Source: Prosopocoilus inquinatus (Eukaryota > Arthropoda > Insecta > Coleoptera > Lucanidae). Taken from it: DNA of 64,000 nt. Of this stretch, positions 33,721 to 45,690 are shown in pieces. The stretch's first letter is position 1. Each line of letters starts with the position of its first letter. The stretch spans positions 10,932,501 to 10,996,500 of the forward strand of contig CM069877.1 in the NCBI GenBank assembly GCA_036172665.1. The letters are read 5' to 3'. The notes under the pieces are model-generated. The model was not told where the DNA came from. It searched no databases and worked only from the letters and a program-made list of their open reading frames with translations. The position numbers and the translations under genes are program-made.

Positions 33721-34275
33721 GGATATTAAACTTCTCTTCTCGTGTTAGACTGCTGCTCACAAGCCGTTACGATCATAAGTAACTAAGTATAAGTAAGTTT
33801 TTTGGCGTGGCCTAGCCGGTAGGACACAGCATGAAATTTTTTTCTAATCGTTTTTCGCTTTAATTTCATTCCACGTCACGTCATCCGTCGTAAATATCAA
33901 CGGTGACTCATGGAAAAGCTCCATGCGTTACATTAATGCAATTCCTGGTTGAAACTGATTCTTCGAAATCTAGGGGCAGATGCGGCTTTAGGGGTGGGCG
34001 ACCCGGGCAACCGTTCGGGTTTTCCCTCTTTTTTAGGGGCACCGCGCCAACTGCTACGCGCAAATTTTTCAATTTTTTAACCCACGACAACTCAATCAGA
34101 ATTCAGATTATCCAAAATCTGCACAAAATCCTACAATCATGTTTTGCACACCTTTATAAAAATAAAAGAATAATAGAAACGTAATCAGTCAAAAATAAAA
34201 AGAAAAATTTTCTAAATAGACAGATCTCTGAAATATTGTATCTCTTAAGGGACGATTTTCTTAACAAACCGTACT
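33721..34275. other. No gene recognised
   Basis: Includes GGCGTGGCCTAGCCGGTAGG at about 33,804, which resembles a tRNA-type A box, but no B box follows. Mirrored short frames lie at 33,903-34,184. Confidence 0.4.
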
Positions 34276-34279
34276 TTAA

Positions 34280-34405
34280 GGGCCGATTTCATAATAGAAC
34301 TTTAAATTTAAAGTTACTTTAAATTAAAAAAAGACATGTATTTCACTATTCTTAAAGCGAGTTTTAAATTAAGGCTTCCTTAAAGTCTGATTATGAAAAC
34401 GGCCG
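34280..34405. mobile_element. MITE with GGGCCGATTTCATAAT ends
   Basis: The left end GGGCCGATTTCATAATAGAA pairs with the right end GATTATGAAAACGGCCG. The interior has TTTAAATTTAAAG-type complementary segments. TAA flanks both sides (34,277-34,279 and 34,406-34,408), as in PIF/Harbinger-type elements. The arms are diverged, so it is an old copy. Confidence 0.7.
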
Positions 34406-34408
34406 TAA

Positions 34409-34760
34409 GAGAAATCAATCTTGCTCTTATTTCAAGAATAACATCTGTTGTATGAGGACCAGATTTTATTATCCACAATAATATTGGTATATAATATTCC
34501 ACACTTGCCAGATTTTATTTTAAATTTGAATATGTCCATTATTTTTCCCAAAAAAGTTAATTTTGACAAACGTTTGCTTAACACTGAACCAGTTTAAATG
34601 ATTGTACCGAAATTGACTCGCAACTTAAAAAATAACCTTGCTATGTGATTTTAGACTCGCACAGTGTTGCCAACCGTGGCGATTCATCTCGCCAAATGGG
34701 CTACATTCGGTTTGGCATACTATTTCTTTAAAATGGCAAGCAACTGGTGACCAAAACAGA
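34409..34760. other. No feature recognised
   Basis: AT-rich sequence without a recognised gene or repeat. Confidence 0.4.
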
Positions 34761-34763
34761 TTT

Positions 34764-36010
34764 TTATTTTCCCTGAATAGAACTAGGTTATGACGGCATT
34801 GAGATTAGTTGAGCTTCATTTAAAATTGATTTCTAATTTTTAGCAATTTTTAAACTTTTAATTCTTCTGGCAATTTTTAATTTTCACATGTGTTAAATTG
34901 AGTTAGGTTGAGATAAGTTGGGTTGGATTGACGTTGATGTTGAACTTCATTTTAGTTGATTTTTAATTTTTTTTTAATCTTTACTTTTAGTTTTTCCGGT
35001 AATTTTTTGCTTGTGTGGGAAGAATTTTGTTTGAAATCAGTCGACGTGTAGTGACCTTGAGACTTGTTTAACTTAACTATAATCCACATATAATTTTCTT
35101 TTACTTTTTAAAGTATTTTTTTAATTCTCTTGCTTATGTAGGAATGGAGCGCAATACAGTATAATAAGTTGAGAGAGTTCACTTGACCTTGGAATCTGTT
35201 GAGGTTCATTTTAATTTGTTTATTTTTTTTATTTGGATTGAATCGAGTTAGGTTGGGTTGACATCCAAAACATTTTTCTAATTAATTTTTTATTGTTCTT
35301 TAATTTAATTGAATTTTTTTGCTTGGATTGAATTAGATGAAGTTCAGTTTTGCTTAAATTGAATACAGTTAGGTTGAGTTCAGCTCTTATTTTCCTTGAA
35401 TAGAACTAGGTTATGTCGGCGTTGAGATTAGTTGAGCTTCATTTAAAATTGATTTCTAATTTTTAGCAATTTTTAAACTTTTAATTCTTCTGGCAATTTT
35501 TAATTTTTACTTGTGTTAAATGGAGTTAGGTTGAGATAAGTTGGGTTAGATTGACGTTGATGTTGAACTTCATTTTAGTTGATTTAAATTTTTTTTTTAA
35601 TCTTTACTTTTAGTTTTTCCGGTAATTTTTTGCTTGTGTTGGAAGAATTTTGTTTGAAATCGGTTGGTTTGCATTGACCTTGAGACTTGTTTAACTTAAC
35701 TTTAATCCATATATAATTTTCTTTTATTTTTTAAAGTATTTTTTTAATCCTTAATTTTACGATATAATAAGTTGAGAGAGTTCAGTTGACCTTGGAATCT
35801 GTTGAGGTTCATTTTAATTTGTTTAATTTTTTTAATTTTGATTGAATGGAATTAGGTTGGGTTGACATCCAAGACATTCTTCCATTTAATTTTTTATTGT
35901 TTTTTAATTTAATTGAATTTTGTTTTGCTTGGATTGAATTAAATGGAGTTCAGTTTTGCTTCAATTGAATACAGTTACGTTGAGTTCAGCTGAGTTGGGT
36001 TGACCTTCAC
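34764..36010 (+). repeat. About 623-bp tandem duplication, AT-rich
   Basis: TTATTTTCCCTGAATAGAAC at 34,764 recurs at 35,387. The two copies share GAGATTAGTTGAGCTTC, AGTTAGGTTGAGATAAGTTG, TTTTTCCGGTAATTTTTTGC, GAGAGAGTTCA-like and AGGTTGGGTTGACATCC words. They are about 90 percent alike by eye, with small deletions in copy 2. Confidence 0.9.
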
Positions 36011-37250
36011 ATTTTTTTTACTTTTACTTTAATATTTTTACTTTCTTTAATATCTTTCGACGGATCGCCATTTTTATTTTCACTTTTACGCGATTTGATT
36101 TTATTTATTGATTATCACTTGATCATCTTTTTTTTTTTTTATTTAATCGTTTTGAATTTCTTTTACAATTTAATCCTTTCTATCGATGGTCATTTTTGTC
36201 TTCTCTTTTATGCAATTTGATTATATTTATTGGTTATCAATTGATCGTCTTTTGTTTTTGTTTTTTTTTATTTACTCGATTTGAATTTATTTTTACAATT
36301 TAATCTTTTCTGTCGATGGTGATTTTTGTTTTCTCTTGTATGCAATTTGATTTTATTTCTTATTGGTTATCAATTGATCGTCTTTTGTTTTTGGTTTATT
36401 TACTTGACTTGCGTATGTTTTACATTTCGATCCCTTGGATGGATCGCCGTTTTTTGTTTTCTCTGTCACGCGATTTGATTTTATGTCTGATTATTAACTG
36501 ATAGGCTTTTGTTTTCAGTTTTTGTATTATTTACTGGATTTGCGTTTATTTTACATTTTAATTCCTTCGATCAATGGCGATGGCTATTTTTGTTTTCTCT
36601 TTTATGCGAGTTGATTTTATTTTTTAATTAATTTTTTTAACGTTTAACGGTGAAATTTTTTTCTATACAATTTTTGTTTTCGTATATCTTCTTTTGTTTC
36701 TTTGTTTTTTCTTCCGTTTGACATTTTTGAAACGATTTTTTTATTTTTGAATAATTGTTATTTTTTTTCTTTTATGAGATTTGATTTGATTTTTTAATTA
36801 AATTTTATTAACATTCAACGATTAAAGTCAATTGATTGACTGTATTTTTTTTTTCTCTTTTATGAGATTTGATTTTATTTTTTAATTAATTTTTTTTTTG
36901 ACGTTTAACGATTATTTTATATAATTTTTATTTTCGTCTATCTTTTTTTATTTCTTTCTTTTTTCTTCCGTTTGACTTTTTTGAAACGATTTTTTTAATT
37001 TTTTAATTGTCAGTTGATTGACTTATTTTTTTTTCTCTTTTATGAGGTTTGATTTGATTTTTTAATTATTTTTTTTTTAACTTTTAACGATTAAATTTTT
37101 TAATATAATTTTTATTTTCGTCCGTCTTCTTTTATTTTTTCGTTTTCTTCTATTTGACTTTTTTGAAACGATTTTTAATTTTTCAATGTCAATGTCAATT
37201 TTCTTTACTGAATTTGTGTTTATTTGCTGATTAAATTTTTGCTTGTTAAT
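36011..37250 (+). repeat. T-rich degenerate tandem array
   Basis: The first part has units of about 125-130 bp marked by TTGATCGTCTTTTG, TTTTCTCTTTTATGCAATTT and TCGATGGT. The second part has units of about 180 bp with TTTATGAGATTTGATTT, CGTTTAACGATT and TTTGAAACGATTTTT. The strand asymmetry (T over A) is strong. The A-rich block at 43,555-44,345 is its inverted relative. Confidence 0.8.
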
Positions 37251-37439
37251 ATTTATATCGGTTTGACTTATTCTTAGTTTTACATATTTTTAATTTCAGA
37301 CTTACAAATAACGGCATATTTTAAAAATTGCAACATGTCAAATAGCAGTCACGTGAAACTATTTTACCTACTTGTTTAAACTTATTTAGTATACTAATAT
37401 TTAATATATTTAATATCTATTAAAAAAGTTAAAAGAAAA

Positions 37440-37625
37440 ATAATGTGAAAATGAAGCTCAATTCACAAATTCCAAGGTCAACCCAACTCAACTGAACTCA
37501 ATGCAACTGTATTTAAGTGAAGCAAAAAAAAAAATTAAAATGCAATTTAATTTTTTATTTGGATTGAATGGAATTAGGTTGGGTTCAGTTGGATTGGGTG
37601 GACATTGAATATTTAAATTTTTTTT
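37440..37625. repeat. Head-to-head pieces of the TTGGGTTGACC family
   Basis: 37,450-37,530 holds AAGGTCAACCCAACTCAACT and TGTATTTAAGTGAAGC, the complement of the end of the 34.8-36.0 kb unit. 37,560-37,608 holds GGATTGAATGGAATTAGG and GGTTGGGTTCAGTTGG in the direct orientation. Confidence 0.75.
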
Positions 37626-38085
37626 TCAGTTGTGGATCGAGTTTGCAATTAACCTTGCAATTATTCGAGCTGCGCTTAAATTGTTTTTGATTGGTGCTCT
37701 CATGCCTTGCTTACCTTGCTCCGGCCCTGGTAATTAGGAAGATGAATATTTTGTCTTTTGTTCCATAATCCAAACATTTCGAAAATCCGGATCAACCGGT
37801 GCAATTATTACTGGTCTGTATTTTAGAAAATCAAATCAGTGTTGGAAAATTATTTTACCTACTTTATTATTTTTTTTTTCAATTTATTTAGTATTTTTCT
37901 GCTCTTTATGTTGCAAAGAATGCATTTTATTCGTCGCAAGGGGGGGGGGGGGGGGGAGATTTTTTAACCAACCCAACTTAATGGGCAGGCCGGGGTCTCG
38001 CAACTATTAAGCCCACCTCTGTCTAGAGGCTAGCTTTAGCTACCCATGTCACCAGATCATAATTAATACGATCAGAGAAGAAAGC
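37626..38085. other. No gene; long G tract
   Basis: A G run of about 17 bases starts at 37,940. The rest is AT-rich with no recognised feature. Confidence 0.5.
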
Positions 38086-38089
38086 TTGC

Positions 38090-38390
38090 AGAGTATGACT
38101 CAGACTTAGTCTGTGTAACACGCATCTTAAATTTCCTCGCCGTAAAGTTTTCCAAAATTCAAAATTATTTTCTGTCAGTTAATTTGCCTAATTTAATTTA
38201 AATAAAGTGTACCTAGGAAGCATCTACGATCAGCGAGGGCGAGTTTAGATAAAATAGAATAACAAATTTTATAGAAGTGCATTGATCTTTGTTGATCTTC
38301 CCTTCTCTCTTTCATATTCTAGATACAATCTTGTGGTAATTGTTAAATTTTAAATAATTAATTAATTTAATTTAATTCACGTATTCTTTA
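38090..38390 (+). repeat. Solitary diverged monomer of the 680-bp satellite
   Basis: AGTTTTCCAAAATTCAAAAT, TTTAAATAAAGTGTACCTAG, AAGCATCTACGATCAGCGAG, TTGTTGATCTTCCCTTCT-like and AATTGTTAAATTTTA match the second half of the satellite unit in order. Similarity is clearly lower than among the 18-21 kb units. Confidence 0.85.
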
Positions 38391-39785
38391 TTCTTTATAA
38401 TCTCTTATTTAAAGAATTTTTCTGCGTAATTAATACACATTATAATTTTAATGAAGCCTCTGTGTTTATCGGCTCTAATTGGAAAGTCAGTGTTGTTCAG
38501 CTGTTCAGCTCGTCGTCACCATTGATTTTCTTTGTTTACACAACGCAGTGAGCTTACGTTACATGAATGGTTGTAATATATAGGTGCGTATTGATCGGTG
38601 GCATCCCAAACGAAGCGAGGTTGCTCCCCAAACCATTTTCACCACCAATGAGGACCCCCGCCATTATTCGCGCTAACAACAATATTTTTGGAGCGGTGAA
38701 AATTGCGGAAATATATAAACATTACGGGGGCAGGTATTATTCTGATATGCGTGCGCGTACGTGTATGTGTGTGTGTGTGTATATATCATTTGCGTGTTTG
38801 CAAATAATTTCGTGTACAGATTTAGATAAACACGAACGACGCGTACAAATAATAAATCGGTGGTGTTATTATTTGTTTTGCGCGAGCATCGCTGTTGAAT
38901 TGCCGCCGAGCGATGTACTGCACAAGCAATACACGTTTGTGCAACTTAATTATTCTGTAAATTAATTAAGTTATGCGACGGTTCTTATTAAACCTTGCTT
39001 GTAACGTATACCTGTCTGCAAAAACGATTATGGAGAGTGGGAGTAACGAGGTCGCATGAAGCTGTGCGCGTCGCTTAACGCGATTGACCCGAGTCAGCGG
39101 AGATGGTCGCGGGAACGTATCTCTGCACAGGTGTCAAAATAATAATAATAATAAGAGCGTTGCCTGGTGGAGGTCGTCGCGCGTCGTGTCTTGAGAATTC
39201 AGCGCCAGGAGTGCATCCTGGAGGTCGTCGGGCCCAATGCTAATTGACGCATCACTTACGGAGAGCCATTCTTTATTGATGACAATTTTGGCCCTACACA
39301 ATATTCTAGTGTCGAACGAGTTGATTTACTTAGGTTTATCTTCCTTCCCAGAAAACTATTTAGATATTCAAATAAAACTACAAATTTGTTAGAAAACGAT
39401 ATAATAAAGAAAATTAAACAAACTTTAGCAACACATGAACTTATCTTCAGAATAAAAATTTAACAAATTAATGACAAAAAGAAAACAAGTAGAAAAAAGA
39501 ATAATTTCTAACAAAACAGTGTTTCAGAATATAAGATAAAATCAACAAGAAGAAGAATTTTCCATAATCAAAAATACAAAAATGATTTATTTCACATATA
39601 AACTACACAAATGTTAATTATCTCCGTTTTCCAACGCTTATTCAAACGCTCAGAAAACCATAGACTTCCGAAGAATCACTCCGTGCGCTCGTATCGCATC
39701 GGATTCAAACACACGTGTGACTGCTGCAATTCGTGTCTGAAAATAGATCACGCATTGCAAACAAGTAGATACTTGTTTCAATTTA
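38391..39785. other. Unique sequence with TG and AAT microsatellites
   Basis: A TGTGTG run lies at about 38,763-38,781 and an AAT run at about 39,138-39,155. A 132-residue plus frame (38,567-38,965) spans the TG repeat and has no recognised domain, so it is not called. 39,360-39,600 is A-rich. Confidence 0.45.
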
Positions 39786-39790
39786 TTTGT

Positions 39791-42700
39791 TTAAAATAGG
39801 ATTCAAAGTAAAAATTTTGAGGCTAAGGAAATTTTGTAAAGTACGATCTCAGGTTCTTCACAGAAGATCCCATAATAGTTTTCGTGAACATTTCGAATTT
39901 CGCGCTTAAACGAAGCAGGCACTCAAAAAACAAAAGGCGGTTGCCAAAAAACTGCGAGAAATTTAAAATCGAACGTTAATGTGGTTGCTGTAAAAAGTAA
40001 CTCGAGTGAAAGGCAACGAAAACGGTTTAAAAAGGCGTAAAACGTACCAATACAATATGAGAATAATAGTTCGAAAAAGAAATAAATAAAAAGGGATTTT
40101 ATGTCGGAATGTATGCATGTATAAATGTACAAATCAAAAGACCGAAACAAAAAGCAAAAGAAAAAAATTAAATGAATGAATTTATGTAAAAACAATCAAA
40201 CCACATGAGGTTATCTTCTCAGTCTACTCAGAATGGTAAAACCTGTACCTATTTCCTTCGACCATTTTATTTTCGATCTCCGCGTTACGATTGGTGGGAG
40301 CGGTGGGATACTAAAACTAAACTAAAGCGATTGGAACTTTTTATTTGCTAACACCTGAATGTAATTATCAGCCGTTCACCCGGTTTCCTCGTGAGAGTAG
40401 GCGAATTAGGGTGACAATTTTGTTGGTATCACAATTTGTTTAAAATAAGCTTTCAAAGTAAAAATTTTGAGGCCAAGGAAATTTTATAAAGTACGATCTC
40501 AGGTTCTTCACACGAGAACCCTCAATAGTTTTTGTGGGCATTTCGAATTTCACGCTTAAACGATGCAGGCACTCTAAAAATAAAAGGCGGTTGCCAAAAA
40601 GCTGCGAGAAACTAAAAAACGAACGTTAATGCCATTGCTGTAAAAAGCAACTCGAGCGAAAGGCAACGAAAACGGTTTAAAAATACGTAAAACGTGCCAA
40701 TACAATACGAGAATAATAGTTCGAAAAAGAAATAAATAAAAAGAGATTTTATGTCGGAATGTATGCACGTATAAATGTACGAATTGAAACACCGAAACAA
40801 GAAGCAAAAGAAAAAGAAATAAATGAATGAATTTATGTAAAAACAATCAAACCACCTGAGCTTACTTTCTCGGTCTATTCAGAAAGGTAGAACCTGTACC
40901 TGTTTCCTTCGGCCATTTTATTTTCGATCCCCGCGTTACAATTGGTGGCGGCGGTGGGATACTAAAACTAAACTAAAGCGATTGGAACATTTTATTTGCT
41001 AACACCTGAATGTAATTATCAGCCGTTCACCCGGTTTCCTCGTCAGAGTAGGCGAATTAGGGTGACAATTTATTTGGTATCACAATTTGTTTAAAATAAG
41101 CTTTCAAAGTAAAAGTTTTGAGGCCAAGGAAATTTTGTAAAGTACGATCTCAGGTTCCTCACACAAGAACCCTCAATAGTTTTCGCGGGCAATTCGAATT
41201 TCGCGCTTAAACGATGCAGGCACTCAAGAAACAAAAGATGGTTGTCAAAAAACTGCGACAAATTAAAAAGCGAACGTTAATGCCGTTGCTGTAAAAAGCA
41301 ACTCGAGCGAAAGGCAACGAAAACGGTTTAAAAATACGTAAAACGTGCCAATACAATACGAGAATAATAGTTCGAAAAAGAAATAAATAAAAAGGGATTT
41401 TATGTCGGAATGTATGCACGTATAAATGTACGAATTACAACACCGAAACAAGAAGCAAAAGAAAAAGAAATAAATGAATGAATTTATGTAAAAACAATCA
41501 AACCACATGAGATTATCTTCTCAGTCTACTCAGAAAGCCTGTACCTGTTTCTTTCGACCATTTTATTTTCGATCTCCGCGTTACGATTGGTGGGAGCGGT
41601 GGGATACTAAAACTAAACTAAAGCGATTGGAACTTTTTATTTGCTATCACCTGCATGTAATTATTAGCCGTTCACCCGGTTTCCTCGTCAGAGTAGGTGA
41701 ATTAGGGTGACAATTTTGTTGGTATCACAATTTGTTTAAAATAAGCTTTCAAAGTAAAAATTTTGAGGCTAAGGAAATTTTGTAAACTACGATCTCAGGT
41801 TCTTCACACAAGAACCCTCAATAGTTTACGTGGGCAATTCTAATTTCGCGCTTAAACGATGCAGGCACTCAAAAAACAAAAGGCGGTTGCCAAAAAACTG
41901 CGAGAAATTAAAAATCGAACGTTAATGCCGTTGCTGTAAAAAGCAACTTGAGCGAAAGGCAACGAAAACGGTTTAAAAAGGCGTAAAACGTACCAATACA
42001 ATATGAGAATAATAGTTCGAAAAAGAAATAAATAAAAAGGGATTTTATGTCGGAATGTATGCATGTATAAATGTACAAATCAAAAGACCGAAACAAAAAG
42101 CAAAAGAAAAAAATTAAATGAATGAATTTATGTAAAAACAATCAAACCACATGAGGTTATCTTCTCAGTCTACTCAGAATGGTAAAACCTGTACCTGTTT
42201 CCTTCGACCATTTTATTTTCGATCTCCGCGTTACGATTGGTGGGAGCGGTGGGATACTAAAACTAAACTAAAGCGATTGGAACTTTTTATTTGCTATCAC
42301 CTGCATGTAATTATTAGCCGTTCACCCGGTTTCCTCGTCAGAGTAGGCGAATTAGGGTGACAATTTTGTTGGTATCACAATTTGTTTAAAATAAGCTTTC
42401 AAAGTAAAAATTTTGAGGCTAAGGAAATTTTGTAAACTACGATCTCAGGTTCTTAACACAAGAACCCTCAATAGTTTACGTGGGCAATTCGAATTTCGCG
42501 CTTAAACGATGCAGGCACTCAAAAAATAAAAGGCGGTTGCCAAAAAACTGCGAGAAACTAAAAAGCGAACGTTAATGCCGTTGCTGTAAAAAGCAACTCG
42601 AGCGAGAGGCAACGAAAACGGTTTAAAAAGGCGTAGAACTTACCAATACAATATGAGAATAATAATTCGAAAAAGAAATAAATAAAAAGGGATTTTATGT

Positions 42701-42985
42701 CGGAATGTATGCATGTATAAATGTACAAATCAAAAGACCGAAACAAAAAGCAAAAAAAAAAGAAAAATAAATGAATGAATTTATGTAAAAACAATCAAAC
42801 CACCTGAGATTATCTTCTCGATATACTCAGAAAGGTAAAACCTGTACCTGTTTCCTTCGGCCATTTTATTTTTGATCCCCGCGTTACAATTGGTGGCAGC
42901 GGTGGGATACTAAAACTAAACTAAAGCGATTGGAACTTTTCATTTGCCATCACCTGAATGTAATTATTAGCCGTTCACCCGTTAA
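39791..42985 (+). repeat. About 650-bp tandem array carrying a tRNA-Leu PBS in every unit
   Basis: Units start with TTAAAATAAGCTTTCAAAGT or a variant at 39,791, 40,440, 41,091, 41,736 and 42,386 (periods 649, 651, 645 and 650). Each has two small hairpin words (AGGTTCTTCACACAAGAACC, GTTGCTGTAAAAAGCAAC), an A/G-rich tract like AAGCAAAAGAAAAA, and the word TGGTGGCAGCGGTGGGAT or a one-base variant at 40,292, 40,943, 41,588, 42,238 and 42,891. The word follows CGCGTTACA/G. The repeated minus-strand frames of 70-90 residues are low-complexity Phe/Leu/Tyr shadows and carry no domain. The layout fits tandem (LTR plus leader) units of a miniature LTR element. Confidence 0.9.
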
Positions 42986-43550
42986 CCAGACTTCATACGT
43001 AGAGTGAAAAAATCATTAATTGAAATTAATTCCTACAGTATACAGGCTGTCCCAACTGTATGTTCTCGGGCGCAATATCTCAAAAAAGTTCGAAGGCATT
43101 TTCGTTTTGAATTTTAAAAATCCACAAGATAAAATTGTTTTCGTTTATATGAGATGAATCAAAATAGTGGTATGCGCGTAACTTTTTCTTTTAATTTCAA
43201 ATAGCACACCCGATGTATGATACCAAATCTGGATCGCCCAAAAAATTCTACGTTTTTTCTGTATATTTTTATCGTTACAGGGCGATCGTGGTAATAAACA
43301 CTGCTAGGACACTTGTATGATAGTATTGGTCATATAAAAATCTTGAGATTGTTAACATTTGAGGCAAATAAATATTTAAATATCATTAATTGTTTAAAAA
43401 TAACACTAAGTTACTCTGTGTACGAAGATGCGACCTTACATAAGTGCGGTTACCCAACCCAAAATAACCAACAAGTTGTTTTTCTTCCGTTTTGTATCCA
43501 TTTAATGTGATTGATTTATTTTGAAATAAATTTTAGGGGGACGTCTCTGA
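42986..43550. other. Unique sequence after the array
   Basis: The array stops within its post-PBS segment at about 42,985. A TACAGGCTGTCCCAACTG word near 43,040 resembles a widespread insect repeat end, but no pair was found. No gene is recognised. Confidence 0.4.
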
Positions 43551-43554
43551 TTAT

Positions 43555-44345
43555 TGAGATTTTGTTAACATACTAAATCAAATAAGGAATGAAAAACAGA
43601 ACATGATCGTCAATGAAGACAGAAATAAAAATTCTGTAAAATTAATCATCAATAAGTGAAATAAAAGACGAAAAAAAAATTGTATAAAACTAACAACAAA
43701 AACTGACCGACACGATCAAAAATTTAATCTGCAAATAAGAGAAGAAAGACAATCAGTTAATAATTAACGAATCGAGCGAAGGAAAAAAAAACAAAAAACG
43801 ATCAGTTGATGATTTAAAAAATAAAATCACGTCGAATAAAATCAAAACAAAAAATGGTAGTTAAGAAATAAAAACAAGTCGAAAGAAAGATAGAAAAAAA
43901 GGTCGATCAATTAATTACATTAAAAATTACATAAAATCCAATAAGGAATAAAATAAAACAGAATATGATCGCGAATGAAAATAAGACAAAAATAAAAATG
44001 TTGTAAAATTAATCTTCAACAACCGAGAAGAAAGACCAAACGGCGAACGTCGATGAAATAAAGGACAAAAAGAAAAATTGTAAAAAAAACAACAAAAACT
44101 GACCAGCACGATCAAAAATTTAATGTGCAAATTAAAGAAAAAAGACGATCACTTAATAATTAAAAAAAACGAACGGAGGAAGAAACAAAAGACGATCAGT
44201 TGATGATTAAAAAACAAAAACACGTCGAATAAAATCAAATAAAAGGTGATGGTTAAGAAATAAAAGCAGACGAAAGAAAGAAGGAAACAAAGGTCGATCA
44301 ATTGATTACGTTAAATTAAATAAAATCGAATAAGTAATGAAAAAC
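43555..44345 (-). repeat. A-rich inverted counterpart of 36.0-37.2 kb
   Basis: Words such as ATCAGTTGATGATT, AAGGTCGATCAATTAATTAC, AATAAAATCAAA and AAAAATTGTAAAA are complements of the T-rich array words. Two or three units of roughly 370 bp are visible (AAAACTGACC with ACGATCAAAAATTTAAT at 43,703 and 44,096). Confidence 0.75.
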
Positions 44346-44619
44346 AGAACACTTTCGCCAGTGGCGTGCCTAAAAGTCGAACCGCCCGGTTGCAAAACTT
44401 CTGACAGCGCCTTAAATTATATATTGTTAACAAATTAAAATTGAGAAAATCATCGTTTCAATTGTTTCTGAAGCAAGAAAATTAATTGCGACTGCAGATT
44501 AACAGATGACGTCACTTATATTTGAAATTTATTATATTCTAGCAATTTCTCTTCAACTTTGTTCGAATTTTTATTTTTTTTTTTTGGTCGCAATGTTATT
44601 TCTTGAATTTTCTTAGCGT

Positions 44620-44685
44620 TTCCTCGTCAGAGTAGGCGAGTTAGGGTGACATTTTTGTTAATATCACAATTAAATGTAGACATCG
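44620..44685 (+). repeat. Orphan fragment of the 650-bp unit
   Basis: TTTCCTCGTCAGAGTAGGCG followed by AGTTAGGGTGACA and ATATCACAATT is the part of the unit just after the PBS segment, here alone. Confidence 0.85.
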
Positions 44686-45690
44686 AATGAAACGGTTATG
44701 TTTGTGAAAGGGGTCCATTGCTGTTTGTAGTCGTAATTCCAGAAGCAGGAAAAAAGTCCCCGTCAGACATCAATAATTTTGTTTGTGTGACCGGTTTCGT
44801 CCGTAAGACATTTTCAACCACTTACAATAGGTCTGAAGGGCACGGGCACGAGAGCGTAAGGCAGCCATGTGTAAAACGTACGTGTGAACGTCTTGCTGAC
44901 AAAACTGGTCGCACAAAAAAAATTATTGCAGTCTGACGCAAACTTTTTTCCTGCTCCTCAAACGGTTATGTTTATTTTCAATTTCAAGTTTATGATTTTA
45001 GTACATTAAGACCACCTCGTCTGCAGTAGTAAGTCTGCTCTGACGAGGGAGGAAAAAGAGTGAATGCATGATACGTTACCTCCTGATTGATTAACGAAAA
45101 TGGTGACAGGTTAGCGCTGAGGGAGATTATCAGCTGTCCCGAGCTGGCGTCGCCGTCGTAGTAATACACAAAAATTTTAACCGCCGATCCGGTTTAATTA
45201 AACTTAAACGATCACTTAAAATAACACGTGAAAACGTTAATCTAATGCAAAGTCATGTGCCGGTGTATTTAAATTATAAGCGAGGTTACGATAATTCGAT
45301 ACAAAAGAAATACGTTCGAGTTTTATCGAAATGCCACGGTTGTTGAGGTTACCCGTCTGCCAAACGCAGTTGAATGTCACCGCGCAGCGCCACCACTCGT
45401 GGGGAAGTTGTACTTCAGTTGCGTCAAGTTTACCAACTGTCGTGTTCGGTTGACCTGCACATACGATAGACGATTTCGATGCGTAACTCCACCGTTTACA
45501 CCCTCGGCATTAAGATTTTCCCTGAAGGATGTAGGGTAGCAATAAAGCGAGACGGTTAAAGTTAAAGAAGGAGCGGATTCCTCTGTTAAAACAAAGAAAT
45601 CAAGTGTAAGCGTGAGTCACACTAGCCTTGCCAAACAATTACTTTTTTGCGTTGTTTAGTTTCTAATTAAATTTCTCTCTCTGGTCATGG
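44686..45690. other. Mostly unique with mosaic-repeat fragments
   Basis: 45,060-45,150 (TTACCTCCTGATTGATTAAC, GAGATTATCAGCTGTCC) and 45,570-45,620 (GGATTCCTCTGTTAAAACAA, inverted) are pieces of the 3.4-5.3 kb family. No gene is recognised. Confidence 0.45.

Noticed and set aside
33800..33830. A-box-like GGCGTGGCCTAGCCGGTAGG as the head of a tRNA-derived SINE
   Set aside because: No B box (GGTTCGANTCC type) is found at the expected distance and no tail repeat is visible.
38567..38965. 132-residue plus-strand open frame
   Set aside because: It spans a TG microsatellite, has no recognisable domain, and lacks supporting splice or composition signals.
39923..42794. Repeated minus-strand frames of 70-90 residues in the 650-bp array
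   Set aside because: They are Phe/Leu/Tyr-rich shadows of A-rich satellite sequence. They occur in several overlapping frames and have no domain.
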